A DNA stretch of 64,000 bases from Tenrec ecaudatus (GCF_050624435.1 NC_134545.1:87696063-87760062), one strand, 5' to 3'; shown: positions 16,124 to 30,232, numbered from the stretch's first letter. Made by a program: numbers and translations. Notes: generated from the sequence alone by a model not told the origin.

Positions 16124-16250
16124 CCCCTTACCCCTACCACCCTTACCCCTACCCTCCCTTACCCCTACCACCCTTACCCCTACCCTCCCTTACCCCTATC
16201 ACCCTTACCCCTACCCTCCCTTACCCCTACCACCCTTACCCCTACCCCCC
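16124..16250. repeat. 31-bp C-rich minisatellite, about four units
   Basis: Alternating 15- and 16-bp subunits, CCTTACCCCTACCAC and CCTTACCCCTACCCTC, form a 31-bp higher-order unit repeated four times with one T-for-C change. The - strand is a run of G3-G4 blocks separated by short TA-rich loops, resembling TTAGGG variants and prone to G-quadruplex formation. The long open frames across it arise only from the repetition. Confidence 0.95.
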
Positions 16251-16726
16251 ACGCTGGACACGTCGAGGCCTTCAACTCTAGAGCGGCGAAGGCCACCCCA
16301 GGTCCCGCCGGAAGTGCTCCCCATTGCCACAGCGTCCCGGGCTGCACGTCTACCCACTTCCGCACGGTTCCAGATTGGTCAGGCAAGTTTAAAATCCGTG
16401 TCAAGTGTTGGGGAAACAGAAAGGCCAGGCTTGGACCTGGGTATTTGGAGTGCTAATGGGGCGTGTAAACCGTGGCTCTGGCACGGCAGGCCATCCCGCC
16501 GCCTCGTCCCGTGTCCCCGCAGGCCCGCTGGGCTTCACCGCGTGGCCCTGGCTTGGAGGGCCGCTCTCCGCTTAGGGATGCGATTGCCAGTCACTTGGGC
16601 GTCAACTCTGGGTGCAGAATCTCACCCGTGTGGAACATGCGCTGTGAACCCACGCAGCTGTGCTGTGCCACACAGGACCATACAGCCAAAGGGCCAGCCT
16701 TGCCGCCCAAGGAAGATCGTGATGGG

Positions 16727-16754
16727 TACGAGTGGAGTGGAGTGGAGTGGAGTG
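16727..16754. repeat. GGAGT pentanucleotide tract
   Basis: Five tandem copies of a GAGTG/GGAGT unit. This is a short satellite-like microsatellite in the CpG-rich interval downstream of CNNM2. Confidence 0.85.
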
Positions 16755-16919
16755 GCATTTCCCCAGGAAGGAGCAGCGGCATTTGAGCCCGCCATTTCTC
16801 TCCGCGGGTTGCCGAGCTTACAGGTCAGCTCTTGACTGAACTAAACCCTTCTGAGGACCAGCGAGGAAGGGCCGGTGCAAGGAATCCCTGACAGATGACT
16901 CCCCTGGACTCGCAATCAA

Positions 16920-17046
16920 GGTGCTCTCCGTGTTCCCTGGGGCCCCGGCAAGCCGGGGCCAGCAGGGTGGTGTGGGCAAGGGCACAGCTCCTCAGCTGTG
17001 ACCTTGGAGAGGAGCTGCTCTTACAGAGTTGAGAGCCACAGGCCCA
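16920..17046 (+). repeat. Dispersed duplicate, copy 1
   Basis: About 125 bp that resembles 18019-18144 in direct orientation. Shared blocks include GTGGGCAAGGGCACAGCT and TCAGCTGTG followed by CTTGGAGA. The family is not one I recognise. Confidence 0.7.
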
Positions 17047-18018
17047 GATGGGGTGGCGGTGGCACTGGGCTCTGAGGCTCCAGAGCTCACGTCCTGGGTG
17101 GGCTCCTGGTTGGCGGTGCTTCTCTTCCAGCGACGGTTTCAGGGTGAGCTGTAGGACAACCCAGACCTAGGAGCGATTTTAGATTGAATATGAAAGTGAA
17201 TTGAAGGATTCAAAAATTTTTTTTTCTGATGTAACCTACTCAGTGGATTGTTATACCTCAGGGCCATTTGAAAATGTTTAACTTTTCGTGGTCCTTTTGT
17301 GTTCAAGCAGGCTGATAGGCAGTTCAGACTTCCAAATTGAGATTCATTTTCCTCCATTTGAGGGGCAGGGGGCACCCCTCTGCCAGGCTTGCTGAAGGAC
17401 AGGAGTGGCTTGCGTCCTGTTACTGGCCACCAGGGCGGTGAGGAATGCATCTGTGTGCTGTAGCACTTGCGAGCCTCCTGCCTATCATGAGTGCCGACTG
17501 GCTGCCTCCTCCTTCCCTAACTAAGGTTCATAGTCGAGTCCCTGGTCAGCCCTACAGACAGAGATGGTGGGTCACGGCAACTAGAAAGCCTGGGACAGCT
17601 TTTCTCCCATCTTGGGCAGAAGACCTTTTCCTTTTCAGACTTCTGTGGTTGGCTTAGCTCAAAAAAAGGCTCTCACTGTGGTGGAGCAGCAGACACTCTC
17701 CAAGAATTACTGGAAATTTATTTTAATGATTGAACCACCACAAACACAGGTTCTAGTGGCAAGAGTGGAACGCTCCAGAGCTTGTACGCACAGGCGCCAT
17801 ACTTGCAGACTTGAGTACACACTTGCCCAGTGTCGGTGCCCACTAGGACCATAAGCACATTGTTTTGCTGAGAAGGGTGCTTTCCGGAATTCACCCACCT
17901 CTGATCAACAAGGACTAACTTAAGAAGTTATGCTTTGGTCAAATGCCTCTCCAGATTCACCCATTGAACTCTTCCAAATGCACCGGTTAGGCATGTGTGC
18001 CTGCCTTTTTATGCACGA

Positions 18019-18144
18019 AGGGGCTCTCCGAGTTCCCTGGGACCCGGCAGGGAAGGCCAGCCAGGTGGCGTGGGCAAGGGCACAGCTCTTCAGCTGTGGT
18101 CTTGGAGAAGAGCTTTTCTTAGAAGGGGTTGAACCACAGGGCGA
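18019..18144 (+). repeat. Dispersed duplicate, copy 2
   Basis: Diverged partner of 16920-17046, about 1.1 kb away in the same orientation. Either a local duplication or two members of an unnamed interspersed family. Confidence 0.7.
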
Positions 18145-19157
18145 GCTGGCAGTTGGGTGGGAGCAGGAGGGCCGCTTGTGCGTGAACAGCTGGTGTTCTA
18201 GGTGCCAGAGCCAATGGTGAGGGAAATAGGGGCAAGTCTGGCGATTTAGAGCTTTCATTCCCTCGAAAGTGTCTCCACACCTGAAGTCTACTGTGAAGGT
18301 GGAGTGTTATCGGTCCTTTGACTTTTCTTGTGTCTGGGAGGAAGGCTTTTAAATCTATAAAATGTATGCTTTATTTTATACTATTTATTATAGATGTCTG
18401 TTAGGACACCACCTTTTCTTTTTTTCTTGAAATCCCTTATGCATGAGACCTTGGGGTTCTTTCCCCTCGGTGCGGTGAGAGGGCAGCTGTGGTGGCATAA
18501 CAGGTTGCTGCTGCCATCAGCCTAGGACTCCCAGCTCGTTCCTGGGCCCACCTGTTCCTGCTGACTCGTGTTGGGATGAGGAAGTGCCTTGGGGCGCTTC
18601 TTGTCCACTATGGTGGAACGCTTCTGCGATCGCTCTCCTGTCAGACCCAACACTGCTGGCCTCCACCCCCACTTTTGAGTTTGAGTCCCTGCTCCGGATA
18701 GTGAAAAACTGCCTGCCCTTCTGCGCTTTGTCCGCTTTTTCTTGGGTTTGAAGCCCTGTGCCAACACTGCCTTCGACTTCCCGAAGAATCTGCCGTTTGG
18801 CTTTCATTCTCCGTAGTCTTTATTCACTGAACTCTAGTGTACCTCTCATGCTTTTGTTCAGTGAACTTTTCTGAGCACAGTATTCAGAGCAGTGTATGGG
18901 ACCCTACATAAGCACAGGGCATGTGTAGGTTTCACAAGCAGATTGTCATGAGTGCATCTTTAATTCAAATGATGCTGTAGATTTACAATCTATTTAGTTT
19001 GTACCAACTTACTTGTAAATGATGTGACTGTTTCAAAGGTTTTCTAGCATTCAATTTCGATTTAGGCTGGATTTCTGCCCGCCTTCTAACAGATCTGTGT
19101 TCACTCTCAACACAATTCACCGGGGCAACACCCCAGGGGGCGGGGGGCCGTTCTCTA

Positions 19158-19220
19158 CACACACACACACACACACACACCACACCACACCACACACACA
19201 CACACACACACACACACACC
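19158..19220. repeat. (CA)n microsatellite with CACACC interruption
   Basis: About 60 bp of CA dinucleotides broken by CACACCACACC in the middle and followed by a C-rich run. Potential Z-DNA-forming tract. Confidence 0.95.
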
Positions 19221-19701
19221 ACCCCCCCACCCCCCTACCTTGTTCATCCTGAGCCCTCAGCCCAACTGCCTGGCTTCCTTCACTGGGGCACGTCCTATTA
19301 GACAGCACCGCAGGGCTTTTCCTGCAGACATTGACCCCCGAGTCATGTGTTAAATGTGGGTTCTAGTTCGGTGCCTCCAGGTCACAGGCTGGGGAAGCCA
19401 GTGGGAGACGTGACTGCATTCTGCACAAGGGCTGTAGCCCTCACCTTTTGCTTATCCCAAGACCTGACTGCATCACCTCACGACAGTTCAGCTGGAGCAC
19501 CAGCGGCTCCTACCTTCTGCAATAAGCCCAAAGGCCTCATTCAGGCCTTTCCGTGGCTCTTGAAGATAGCCAAGTTTGCTCACCTGTTACACTAGCCCTT
19601 GGACAAAGGTCAGAGCAGGATTGGTGGCTCACCCTGAAGTTAAAACCACCTGGCACGGATGTGGTGTGCGCAGATGCTCTCCGGTAAGTCAGCGTGTAGG
19701 G

Positions 19702-19893
19702 CAGGTGTCCTCCATCTGCGGCCCGCTGAGGACATTTATCAGGCCCGCCGGGTGTTTTTGCCCCGTTTGTTTTTTTACTTCAAAATAAGGTATGTGCAGT
19801 GTGCATAGGAATGTTTTTAAAACTATAGTCCAGCCCTCCAACAGGTGTGAGGGGCAGTGAACTGGCCCTGTTTAAAAACTTGGGAGGACCAGG
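19702..19893 (+). mobile_element. Non-autonomous hAT transposon of a recently active family
   Basis: Starts CAGGTGTCCTC, contains CGGCCCGCTGAGGACATTTA and GTATGTGCAGTGTGCATAGG, and ends near a GAGGACC terminus. The preceding 8 bp, GTGTAGGG, approximate the hAT target NTNTAGAN. No coding. I recognise the pattern from hAT elements shared patchily among mammals; family name not certain. Confidence 0.75.
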
Positions 19894-22800
19894 GCCTCCT
19901 TCCTCTTCCACAGCTTTCAGCCCTGTACTCGGGGTCCTCGGCCTGTGACAGGGTCTTGAAGGTCTCACCGTCCCAGCCCTTGACTACATCTTACTGGGAC
20001 CATTCCTTCCTCCTTTACATTCCAAAGAATCAAGCCTCTTACTAATCCCCGTTTCCAACTCTATCAGTTTAGCTGATAAAGTTTTGCCATCTTTTACTTG
20101 TCCCATGGGGGACATTTCGGTGAAGACAGGCTTTGGTACACTGTCTGACCCGGCCTCTTCCCACCTGTACCTTCACCCGGTCATTGCCCGTTTCCAGAGC
20201 GGAGGTGGAGGGAGGTCTATGACTATTCCAGGAAAGCGTTACCTTCTTGGGAGCTTGTTTGCTTTACTGAGGAGAGAAAGCAGCAGCGAGGGTGGAGAAG
20301 GCAATCACTTTTCAGCACATCCACTCCCAGCTGTGGCGTGGCTTTGGTTTTTCCTGCGCCACTAAATGAGTTCTGAGCTTGAATCAGGAAATGCTCTGAG
20401 GAAAGTGACACTTTTCTACTGCAGGCGTGAGATTCTTCCGTCCACGTGGATGGGCATGTGTGTGTCTCCTTAGGCTTTCTTGTGATGGACTCTGGGGTCG
20501 CGAGTTCTCAACGCGCACTTCCGAGGCACAGTCATCAATGAGGGTTTTGTGGACCAAGTGCGATGAACGGAATGAACTTTTTATAGTCTGGAGTTGATTG
20601 CTAGAAACTTACACTTTTAAAAGACAATTAAATTTAATAGAGATGATTCTTTAAAGCCAAAAAAGCTGAATTAGATAACTAAATAAACTGTCCCGCTTTC
20701 TTGTATTTTGATGGTTTCATTTTCCTTCCAAGGGCCTCACATCTGCACCGTCAAGAAGTCTCAGGACAAGGGATGGCTAGAGGGGAATCCCCAAGTGCCC
20801 TTTCTGCGAGGGTATCTGCTCATGGAGCTCGGACAGAGGACTGACAGGTGTCTTAGCTTGAGCCAGCCTTCATCTACATCAACTTGAGGCAGCAAGTCCC
20901 CAAAAAAGCCACTCAAATTACTTGGACCCACAAGTCAAAGACTATCTGGTGAGAACCCCCCCTCAAAAGGCAGACCATTTAACTAACACTTCCCGGTGCG
21001 CGAAGGTTTGCTCGGCAAATCCTCTTTCCAAGTATCTCAAGCACTTGAGCAACTTGGAGGTCGACTGCCGTCTTTCATGGGAAGAATGTGCCCTGGGCTT
21101 CCCAGGCTCTAGTGGGACGGTTTCTCAGCCCAGACTTCTTGGGCCCCTTCTACATCCCCGGTGAGGGCTGGCTTTCAAAAGCATTAAGGCAGTGGAGCAT
21201 TTGGGGATGACGTTGTACTTGACTTTATTTCATGTACCCACTTTTTTTTTAAATGGCGCAAAGGAATCTGGTCACAGACTGGTCTTTTTTGTCTGAAATT
21301 GAGAAACAGGTTCCCTAGAGCAGCACTGCAGAGAAGGCAAGCTTCAAAGTGGTCAATTGGAAATACCTGTTTTCCTTCCTTAAATCAAAATTCTGCATAG
21401 CTTTTATTTCTTCCGTTGTGCACCTGTGTTGGAGCAAGTCTAAGTGGGGGGGGGGGCTTGAAGGGGATGACTAGTTGTGGGTGGGGCAGGAATGATGAAC
21501 AGAGCATCGGGGTTGAAGAACGGGCTGTTCTTCAGCCTGTAAACAAACCCATGCTCTGTAGATGCTACTGTCGCCACCCAGCACTGAGAACCAGGAGACG
21601 CCCTGCTGGACGAACAGCCAGGCTCCTTCCTGGGCATGAGGCTGGCCGTGGAGGGAATGGTGCCCTGGCTCTGTGGTAGCAGGCCACACCTTTTTGTCAT
21701 GGGCGCTCCAGTAGCCCTGAGGTAGAGGGGTCACTCTCGGGGCACTGCAGAAGCTGTGCACCATCTAAAATAGTTCCATCTGAGGACAGGTCTTTAAGGA
21801 GAGTTGTGTGTGTTAGTCATAAGAAAGAATATTGTCAGAAACATCAGTACTGTGCTCTCTTACCAAACCAAGTGACTGTCAACATCTTCTTCCCTCCTGG
21901 AGGACTCGGGCCAATTAACTGGCAGTAGTAGCTGGATCCCTATAGTTACCATTTTTCCCACCATCAAACAGAGGTTAAATAGTTTCCATAACATGGAATG
22001 TGGACAAGGCTGCTACCCCAAGGCAGACTGAAGTATGCGGTTGTTTGTCTCGGGCTATTTGTGGCGAAAAGCAGTTTTAAATGCCCCGGCAGCCTGGAAG
22101 TGCTGTGGAGTTTTAAAGCTGTTGACAAAATATTTCTTCCATCAATAAATCTTAGAAATATTTAAACATGGGTAAAGTATTTTTAATTCTGACATGGAAC
22201 TAAATGTCGCTTTTTAAAGTAGTTTCTTAAAAATCACACCAACATGATTGAAACGCCTGTAGCTCCGAGTTATTCTGGTCCTAGTGAGTAGTTCTCCTGA
22301 AAACGACTTCTCGGGGTTTAGAGAAGGCAGCTGGAGGGGCGGACTTGTGCGCTGAGGTCTGGCGGAGCTGTGTGTTTAGTGGGAAAATCTTAGCAGGACC
22401 CTATGCATTCTTGGCTTTAAACAGCTTTCCTGCGTTCCAGTGCCAGGCCTGCCTCGGAGCAGGTTTCTGTCCTGGGCCAAGCCTGGGGCTCAGCATCCCG
22501 GTGCTGCCTGATCAATGAGTGCCCAACAAGGGTACCTGGTACAAAGTCCAAAAGTACGTGGGTTTTCAAGATGCCTATAGATGCAGGTTTAGATTCATGT
22601 TAGAAAATTCAGTTTTAAAAAAGGAAAAGAGTATGTTTCAGGTTCAGCTGACCTATCTGCAGCATAGAGGAAGTCACCTTAGGACCCCATTACAGTCGTG
22701 CTGCTGAGCACCTGGATGGGGACCTGCTCACACACCCTTCTAACCAGTATCCAGACCCGCACATGGGGAGTAGGCACTGCTCTGGGTGCCCTGGCTTTGT

Positions 22801-23654
22801 GCAGATCCATCTGGGTGGTTTGTGGGGAAGCTGTGATTGGAGTCAGTTCTTATGCCAGTACTCTGCTTTTCTGCATCTGCCCCCAGCAGTCTTCGGCCCA
22901 AAAGAAAAGCTTATGTAGGCCCAGGACCAACAACTGGGATAAACGCAGCAGAACACTCCTGTTGGCTCTCACTCTGAAGGGTTAAAACATGGAAACAAAC
23001 GATTGTAAGTTAACTGTAGCTGTGATAAACCACATAAAAATGAAAGATTGGAAAGGCTTCCGGCTTAGGTGTGTCATTATAACTGGGGTGACCACATGTC
23101 CCCTAAAGTGTTTAACATGGACAGATAGTATTTAATCTGTAATAGCAGTTCTGATCCTTTAAAGTAGCTCTATTCCCCATACCAATTAGAATGCGTTTCT
23201 TGGTACAACGTACATTAGGAGTGGTGAGGGAGTGTCTTTGGCTGAGTTACTGACCTGTTTTCCTACCTATTAGTGAGTGTTAAAGGAAAACCTCCGGAAC
23301 TCGCAGTGCGGTGCCAGAAAGGTTTGTTTTTGTTTGTTTGTGTTTTGGGGGGGGGGGAGGGGGTGGGAAACCTGTGGCGGACAAAGTGCTAGAGTTTGCC
23401 ACGACCTGACACTCAGCGGGGAGATGCAGTTGTCTGCTTCTATGCCGGTGCACAGCCATGGGACTTGACAGCAGTGGTGGTTTTATGAAGTGCCATGTGT
23501 ATAATTTTTAATGAGTCAGATTATAATTTAATAATTCTTTTTAACCAAAAGGGATCTGGGCACACATTTGGCCCTTTAAAAATATAAATATTTAAAATCG
23601 ATGTCACTGAGCCACTTGGTGACTAGTACCTATTACAGGAAGGGGGTCAAAGTC

Positions 23655-24655
23655 CGTATTAGAAATATTATACTTTATTGAGCCCTAGAACAGCTAATCA
23701 ATCTATCATAACCTTCCCCTCCTGACCAATGACCTTAAGAATGAAAGGAAATATAAAAAAGCCAGAGTGGCTACACCATTGAAAACGCCACCACCACTCT
23801 CTGTAGTGGGGATGCAGCTGGAACTCTACAGTAGCAAGTCACCCTTGTTCCCAACAAGAACACTGGAGAGTGACTCTTGCTCCTTTGTACTGAAGTCCCT
23901 TGAGCGCCTTCTCCCCCTCATGCTCAACACTGGAACCAGCAGCTCAGGCCACCTCTCTGGCCCACTGCTCGGTCGATTCAGCTATGCAGGAACGTAAGAA
24001 AGAGGTGCCTTCCTTCCCTGGGGCTTGCTCCTTTGTCTTCTAGCAAAAACTCTTCTACGGTTTTACCACAGTGGAAAGCAAGAGTCCTGGTAGCACTGGT
24101 GCGCGCAGCCCAGCCCTGAAGCAAGAGAAGCTTCTGCACAGCCACCAATGGGCAAAGCTGGACTGGTGCCTCATACAGGCTTCTCAAGGGAAATGACGGC
24201 GACCCAAGCGAAGACCATGTGAGAATGGAAACAATCTACATTCTCCAGGGATAGACAATACTGTGTAATCAATGAAAAAGACGGCAACATTACAGCATTT
24301 CCAGATCATCTCTTCCCATCATCCTCCCTGTTCCAGCCACCCTCAGTGTGTACCCAGGTCACTCACTACAATGGACTGATGGTGTGAAAAGACAAGGACA
24401 CAAGTGTCACAGGATGGGAGCCACCTGTATGCAGTTCAGCCTGACTTTACTTTCTTCATTACAATATGGAGCCATCTGCCAAGAGTGGACACAAAACTAA
24501 AACAAGTATCTCTCTATGATTAGCATATTTTAAAGTCTTCAACAACCGCCCCACATCCCTTGATGGACTCACCCACCCCAAGTACCCAGCCAGCCTCTGC
24601 TCCTGTGAGGCCTGCCAGAACTTGTTTCATGGGTGTTGAGGTTTGGTTTTCCTTC
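23655..24655 (-). other. NT5C2: NT5C2 3' UTR (estimated extent)
   Basis: About 1 kb below the NT5C2 stop codon, apparently free of young repeats. Its right border is exact (the stop); its left border is inferred from the poly(A) hexamer at 23674-23679. It ends far from any firm CNNM2 3' end, so whether the two transcripts overlap cannot be judged. Confidence 0.55.
23674..23679 (-). terminator. Candidate NT5C2 poly(A) signal AATAAA
   Basis: TTTATT on the + strand reads AATAAA on the NT5C2 strand, followed by GTATAATATTTC. It is the first canonical hexamer I found downstream of the stop, giving a 3' UTR of about 1 kb. Other hexamers on this strand lie farther on, for example at 21234-21239. 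Confidence 0.5.
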
Positions 24656-24901
<246 letters not shown>

Positions 24902-25069
24902 CTAGGACAAAGGCAGCAGCTCAGCAGAGGTGAAGTGATTGCTTCCCACGCCCTCGGGCCCCTTCCTCCCTAGAATGGCTTACCACACTCTTCCCTCCCC
25001 TGCACCAAGGAAGCTTACTGCAACGTGCAATCTAATCAGCACCCGGACTTTTAAATGCACCTTCTCTCA

Positions 25070-25369
<300 letters not shown>

Positions 25370-25488
25370 CTACAAAGCAAAGCAAGACTGGTCTCAGCTC
25401 ACCGAGTACCTAGGGACCAAACGCTGGCTGTGTGCATCACTTAAACTGAACTTATTCCCCAAGTTTCCCCAGAAGCCCATTTGCATAC

Positions 25489-25549
25489 CTTAATGCGTCT
25501 CTGGATGGAGCTAATATCAGGACGTTCGTTGCTGCTGCTGTCGAGGTGC
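25489..25549 (-). CDS. NT5C2: NT5C2 coding exon, residues 405-424
   Basis: A 61-bp exon encoding [20 protein letters not shown], with the last base of the Lys404 codon at its start. Acceptor CTCTGCAG, donor GTATGC. The SSSNERPD segment corresponds to a flexible surface loop in the human enzyme. Confidence 0.96.
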
Positions 25550-25652
25550 CTGCAGAGACAACTCCAGTGAGCCCCTAGCGAGGGCACCTCCTATAGCTAG
25601 ATGACTGCCGAAAGGCTTTTAGGGAGGACGATTTTAGAATTAGGAAACTTAC

Positions 25653-25704
25653 TTGTAAAGTTCAGCCAAGAAAATATCCAAACTCTGAAGCTCTTCAAAC
25701 AGTG
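25653..25704 (-). CDS. NT5C2: NT5C2 coding exon, residues 388-403
   Basis: A 52-bp exon encoding LFEELQSLDIFLAELY, preceded by two bases completing Ser387 and followed by AA of Lys404. Acceptor AACTAG, donor GTAAGT. Confidence 0.95.
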
Positions 25705-26014
25705 CTAGTTAGGATTTGGAAGGAAAAGAAAAACATCTTAGATAATACGCATCCAGTTTTTAATTGTTACCAAAACTACATGTTGGCGAGGTGGCAGCCA
25801 GAACAGAAAAGTAAAGCCTGATGTGCTGGAGGCACACAGGACACAGCCCTCCCTCCCCGTCCCCCCAGCTGTGGACAAGCCCCCCCGCAAAGGTTTGTTC
25901 TTAGAACAGCTGCCTTTCCTCTAACGGCGGCCTACCCACAGTCTCTGCCAACGCAGGCTGGTTTCTAGCTAATGCCGACCCATATGCTCAGGCCCGACCA
26001 GCAGGGCAAGTCCC

Positions 26015-26125
26015 GGTTTCAGATGAAAAGAGAATTGGGAGACTTGCCCATAATCACAGGTCCAGGAAATAGCAAAGCCAGATCCATTAGATTTGACTTG
26101 CAATGCAGAAAATGGGTGAAAAGCT
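26015..26125 (+). mobile_element. MIR-like SINE fragment
   Basis: The series GACTTGCCCATAATCACAGG, AATAGCAAAGCCAGATC and TTTGACTTGCAATGC follows the MIR core in order. Borders approximate. Confidence 0.55.
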
Positions 26126-26852
26126 GACCAGAAGAAAATCCTACCGTTGAGTACGGACAGCCAGGTTGAATGCATACCTTCTGTGTCCCTGCCCAGGTTT
26201 CCCAAGAGAATTGAGCCCAAACAGTCACTGAATGTGATAAATGAGCTTGTCTTCTAACATAGATAGGTAGGGCTGTCACTGCCTAAGTGAATTCTCATCG
26301 ACTTTATTGGGTGTTAATTTTTCCAAGGCCTATGGAGACTAAGTGGTGGAGCCAGGACTCCCCCTCAGGGGGGTCAAGTTTTCTTGTACCACACTGGAGC
26401 TGTACCCAACGATTCTACATACCTAAGCCCGAAACTCAGCTCAGTGTGCACAGTGGGGCTCAATTCATGAGGCAATTTTGCTTCATTCGCTACTTCTCAG
26501 AAAAACAAATGAAGACAACTGGGCGGTGATTAACATTCAGAGCCGTCACTGCCCTAGAATCACAGGGATGAGCTGGGAGCAGAGAGCCTGGGACTGTTAG
26601 GTGTGGTGGAAGAACATGGGCCAGAAGAGGCCCGTGGAAGACTTGACTCTACACTTAACCTTAAAAGGCTTTGAGGTGGTTATCCAAAGCCCTTCATGTT
26701 CTCAGGCTGTGAAGTTCTGGGAAACGTAGCTCTTCAACTAGAAAGGGGTATTTAGGCATAGGGCTCATATTTGACCACCTCTGCCTCCACCCCCAAACAT
26801 CATAATGTGAGGACTGGCTGTTTAGATATAAACTAGTTGTGCCCAAACATCA

Positions 26853-27185
<333 letters not shown>

Positions 27186-27506
27186 CTATCCTTCATATCA
27201 CCTCTAAGTCAAGGTCTTCAGCTTCATTGTACTAACAACTCTTGGTCACCAAATCCAAGAGCAACAACACTCTCTCAGCTTCTGTGACTGCAGCCCGTAC
27301 CTCCACCACTTCCCATCACGGAACTGCCATTAAAGTGGTTTTGCTCAATGGTTTCTAATGTGTCCATGGAAGCTCTGTGAAAACCTGTGAGTCATCCCAA
27401 ATGCCCCCAAGACACAGAAAAAATCTCTAGTAGGTAGAAGGGAGAACCTGGCCCTCCTCAGGGAAGGCCGGAGAGTCATGAGGACATGCTGATAGCTTCT
27501 CCCTTA

Positions 27507-27845
<339 letters not shown>

Positions 27846-27880
27846 CTATTTCCAAAGAAAGAGACAGCTAATTCATTTCA

Positions 27881-28210
<330 letters not shown>

Positions 28211-29039
28211 TCACATCTTTAGAAGCAGGTTAAGAGGTAGGTAATGAAAATCAAGTGACTAATCTGCGTCTTAGATTATCTGCTACTGGAGGACAGTCAT
28301 CGGTCCTGTAGCAAAGTAAACAATGAAAGCAGGCTCGCTGGGGGAGATGCAGCATTAGAATTAATTTGTACAAAGAAACATGAAATTACTATCAGACAAC
28401 TTCACTAGCTCTGTTCTCAGAATGCCATCTCTAAGTTCATATTGGCCTTTGGCTTGCATTGTAAACACGGATTCAGAATGATTTCTAGCCTGAGAAGTTT
28501 ATGGCAATAAACTTTTACCACCGAACTGAAGAGCATAGCCCCCCATGCAGTGCTCTCAACCTGACAGTTATTCACAGAAACTGGGTGCCAACACCCCACA
28601 AATATGCAACACAATCGTGAGGATGGTTTTTCACAGTTTGGGTGCAGCAATAAGGGATTCTCAGCTACATCTGCCCTCTGGGCATTCAGACTGGGCAATA
28701 ACGAAGCAGATGCACACATTCAGGGGTTCTGTTGCTTTTAATCAAATGTCTTCCTCGGCCTGGGAGATTCCTTTATGTTGCTGTGAAAATGTAACAATGC
28801 TGCTTCAAGCTTCTTGAACATATTACTCTGATCCCACCCCACTAAATACCACATGAATATTGCTTTCATTTTTGTCTACAAAGTATTCAAAGTGTTAGTG
28901 ACTTTAAATTCTACTGGTGCTTAGGTTACTTCTAATGTTAATGGGAATCTTTAATGCTGACCAATTCCTTCCTCTCAAAGTCCCAGGATAAGTAAATGCA
29001 TCCATTGTTATCAAGGCAGTCTAGAAGCTCATAGATTAC

Positions 29040-29081
29040 CTTGGGGCCATGTGGGAAATCAAACAGGTAAGTCATAATTTT
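29040..29081 (-). CDS. NT5C2: NT5C2 42-bp microexon-like coding exon
   Basis: A 42-bp phase-0 exon encoding KIMTYLFDFPHGPK (residues 258-271). It has a long pyrimidine tract and TTCTAG acceptor, and a GTAATC donor that departs from consensus at +4/+5. Skipping it would keep frame but delete a core helix. Confidence 0.96.
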
Positions 29082-30232
29082 CTAGAAGGAGGGAAAAAAA
29101 GCAACAAAGTTCACATACTACAAGACACACAGCATCTAATTTTTAAAAAGGCATACGTAATAAGCTTTTTATAAAACATGTCTTTCAATTCACCCTAGTC
29201 GTGCTTTTCCTAAATTTCGTGAAATCGTAGCACAGGAAGCCAGAAAGCAAAGCCGCATCATACCTTCCCCACCATCCACCCCCTAAAAAGAATGCTTCTG
29301 ATGGTCTCAGGTAGGACACACACTGCACTCTTAAGAGACGTTTTTGTACAGATTCATCCATATATCCCTTCTCCTAGTGGCCTCTGAAGGTCAGGGCGAA
29401 AGAAAACCCACCACTACCTTGGTCCCACTACCACCAGTTCGAGACCCACCAAACCAGCTAATCAGCAGTTTTAGATGACTACTTACTCAAAATCACCCAG
29501 TATTTTACATAAATAGACTGGGTAGAGCTGAGCTACTTGTTTGTACTATAAACACAGCAAAGTATTAGATTAAATCAATCTCTATGTAAAGCCTCACACT
29601 GAATATAAAAACTCAATATAATCAAAGACCTAAATGTAAAACCTTAAACTAGGAAGTAGTATGAGCAATCTCAGGGGCCCCAAGTAATAACGCAAATATA
29701 TACGGCGACCTTGCTTCTACAAAAGGCTTCATTTATGAAGGACCTACATTAGTATGTTTTCGTAACTGAACAGATACTAATGTAGGCCCCTCAGAAGCTG
29801 TTCTTTTGATCAGACCTTGCTCTCTGGATCATATTGGCAATCCAAGACATTCCTGGTTACAACTGTCTTCATTTCTTTTGTTCTTGCTAGTGGATATATC
29901 AGCTTTTCAATTAAATGATCTTCACCCACGTTGGGAACTTGTCAAGTTGAAAGCTTACTGAAGTCACTGTTACTTAAAATTAAAAATCCTGAACCGTGTG
30001 AGATCCCAACTTCAATAGCTGCCACATTTAATGGTGATTCTATAAACGTCTTCCACCAATTCTGGACTTCACTTCTTCATTTGTCGAAGTTAGTGGTCTT
30101 CCCTCTCTTGAACCACCTCTGAGGTCTTCCCAAACGGCCTTCAAAACTAGCTCTTTTATGTGGGGTAGCATGCCTATAAACGTTCTCGTGTCAATGATTT
30201 TGGAAATTCTCCACTTGAGCTTTCTGCCCGTG

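Larger units (their letters stand above)
14941..23654. other. Region between CNNM2 and NT5C2 (distal 3' UTR and/or intergenic)
   Basis: About 8.7 kb without recognisable coding. 14941-16800 is CpG rich and contains the 31-bp minisatellite and a short GGAGT tract. A segment at 16920-17046 recurs, diverged, at 18019-18144. 19158-19220 is a (CA)n tract, and 19702-19893 is a hAT insertion. Other parts, including 20000-23200, look unique. AATAAA hexamers at 20682 and 22144 may be distal CNNM2 poly(A) signals. Confidence 0.6.

Noticed and set aside
15990-16835. Open frame of 281 codons
   Set aside because: It exists because the 31-bp C-rich minisatellite lacks stops; the Pro/Leu/Tyr/Thr repeats mirror the DNA repeat and the flanks resemble no known protein.
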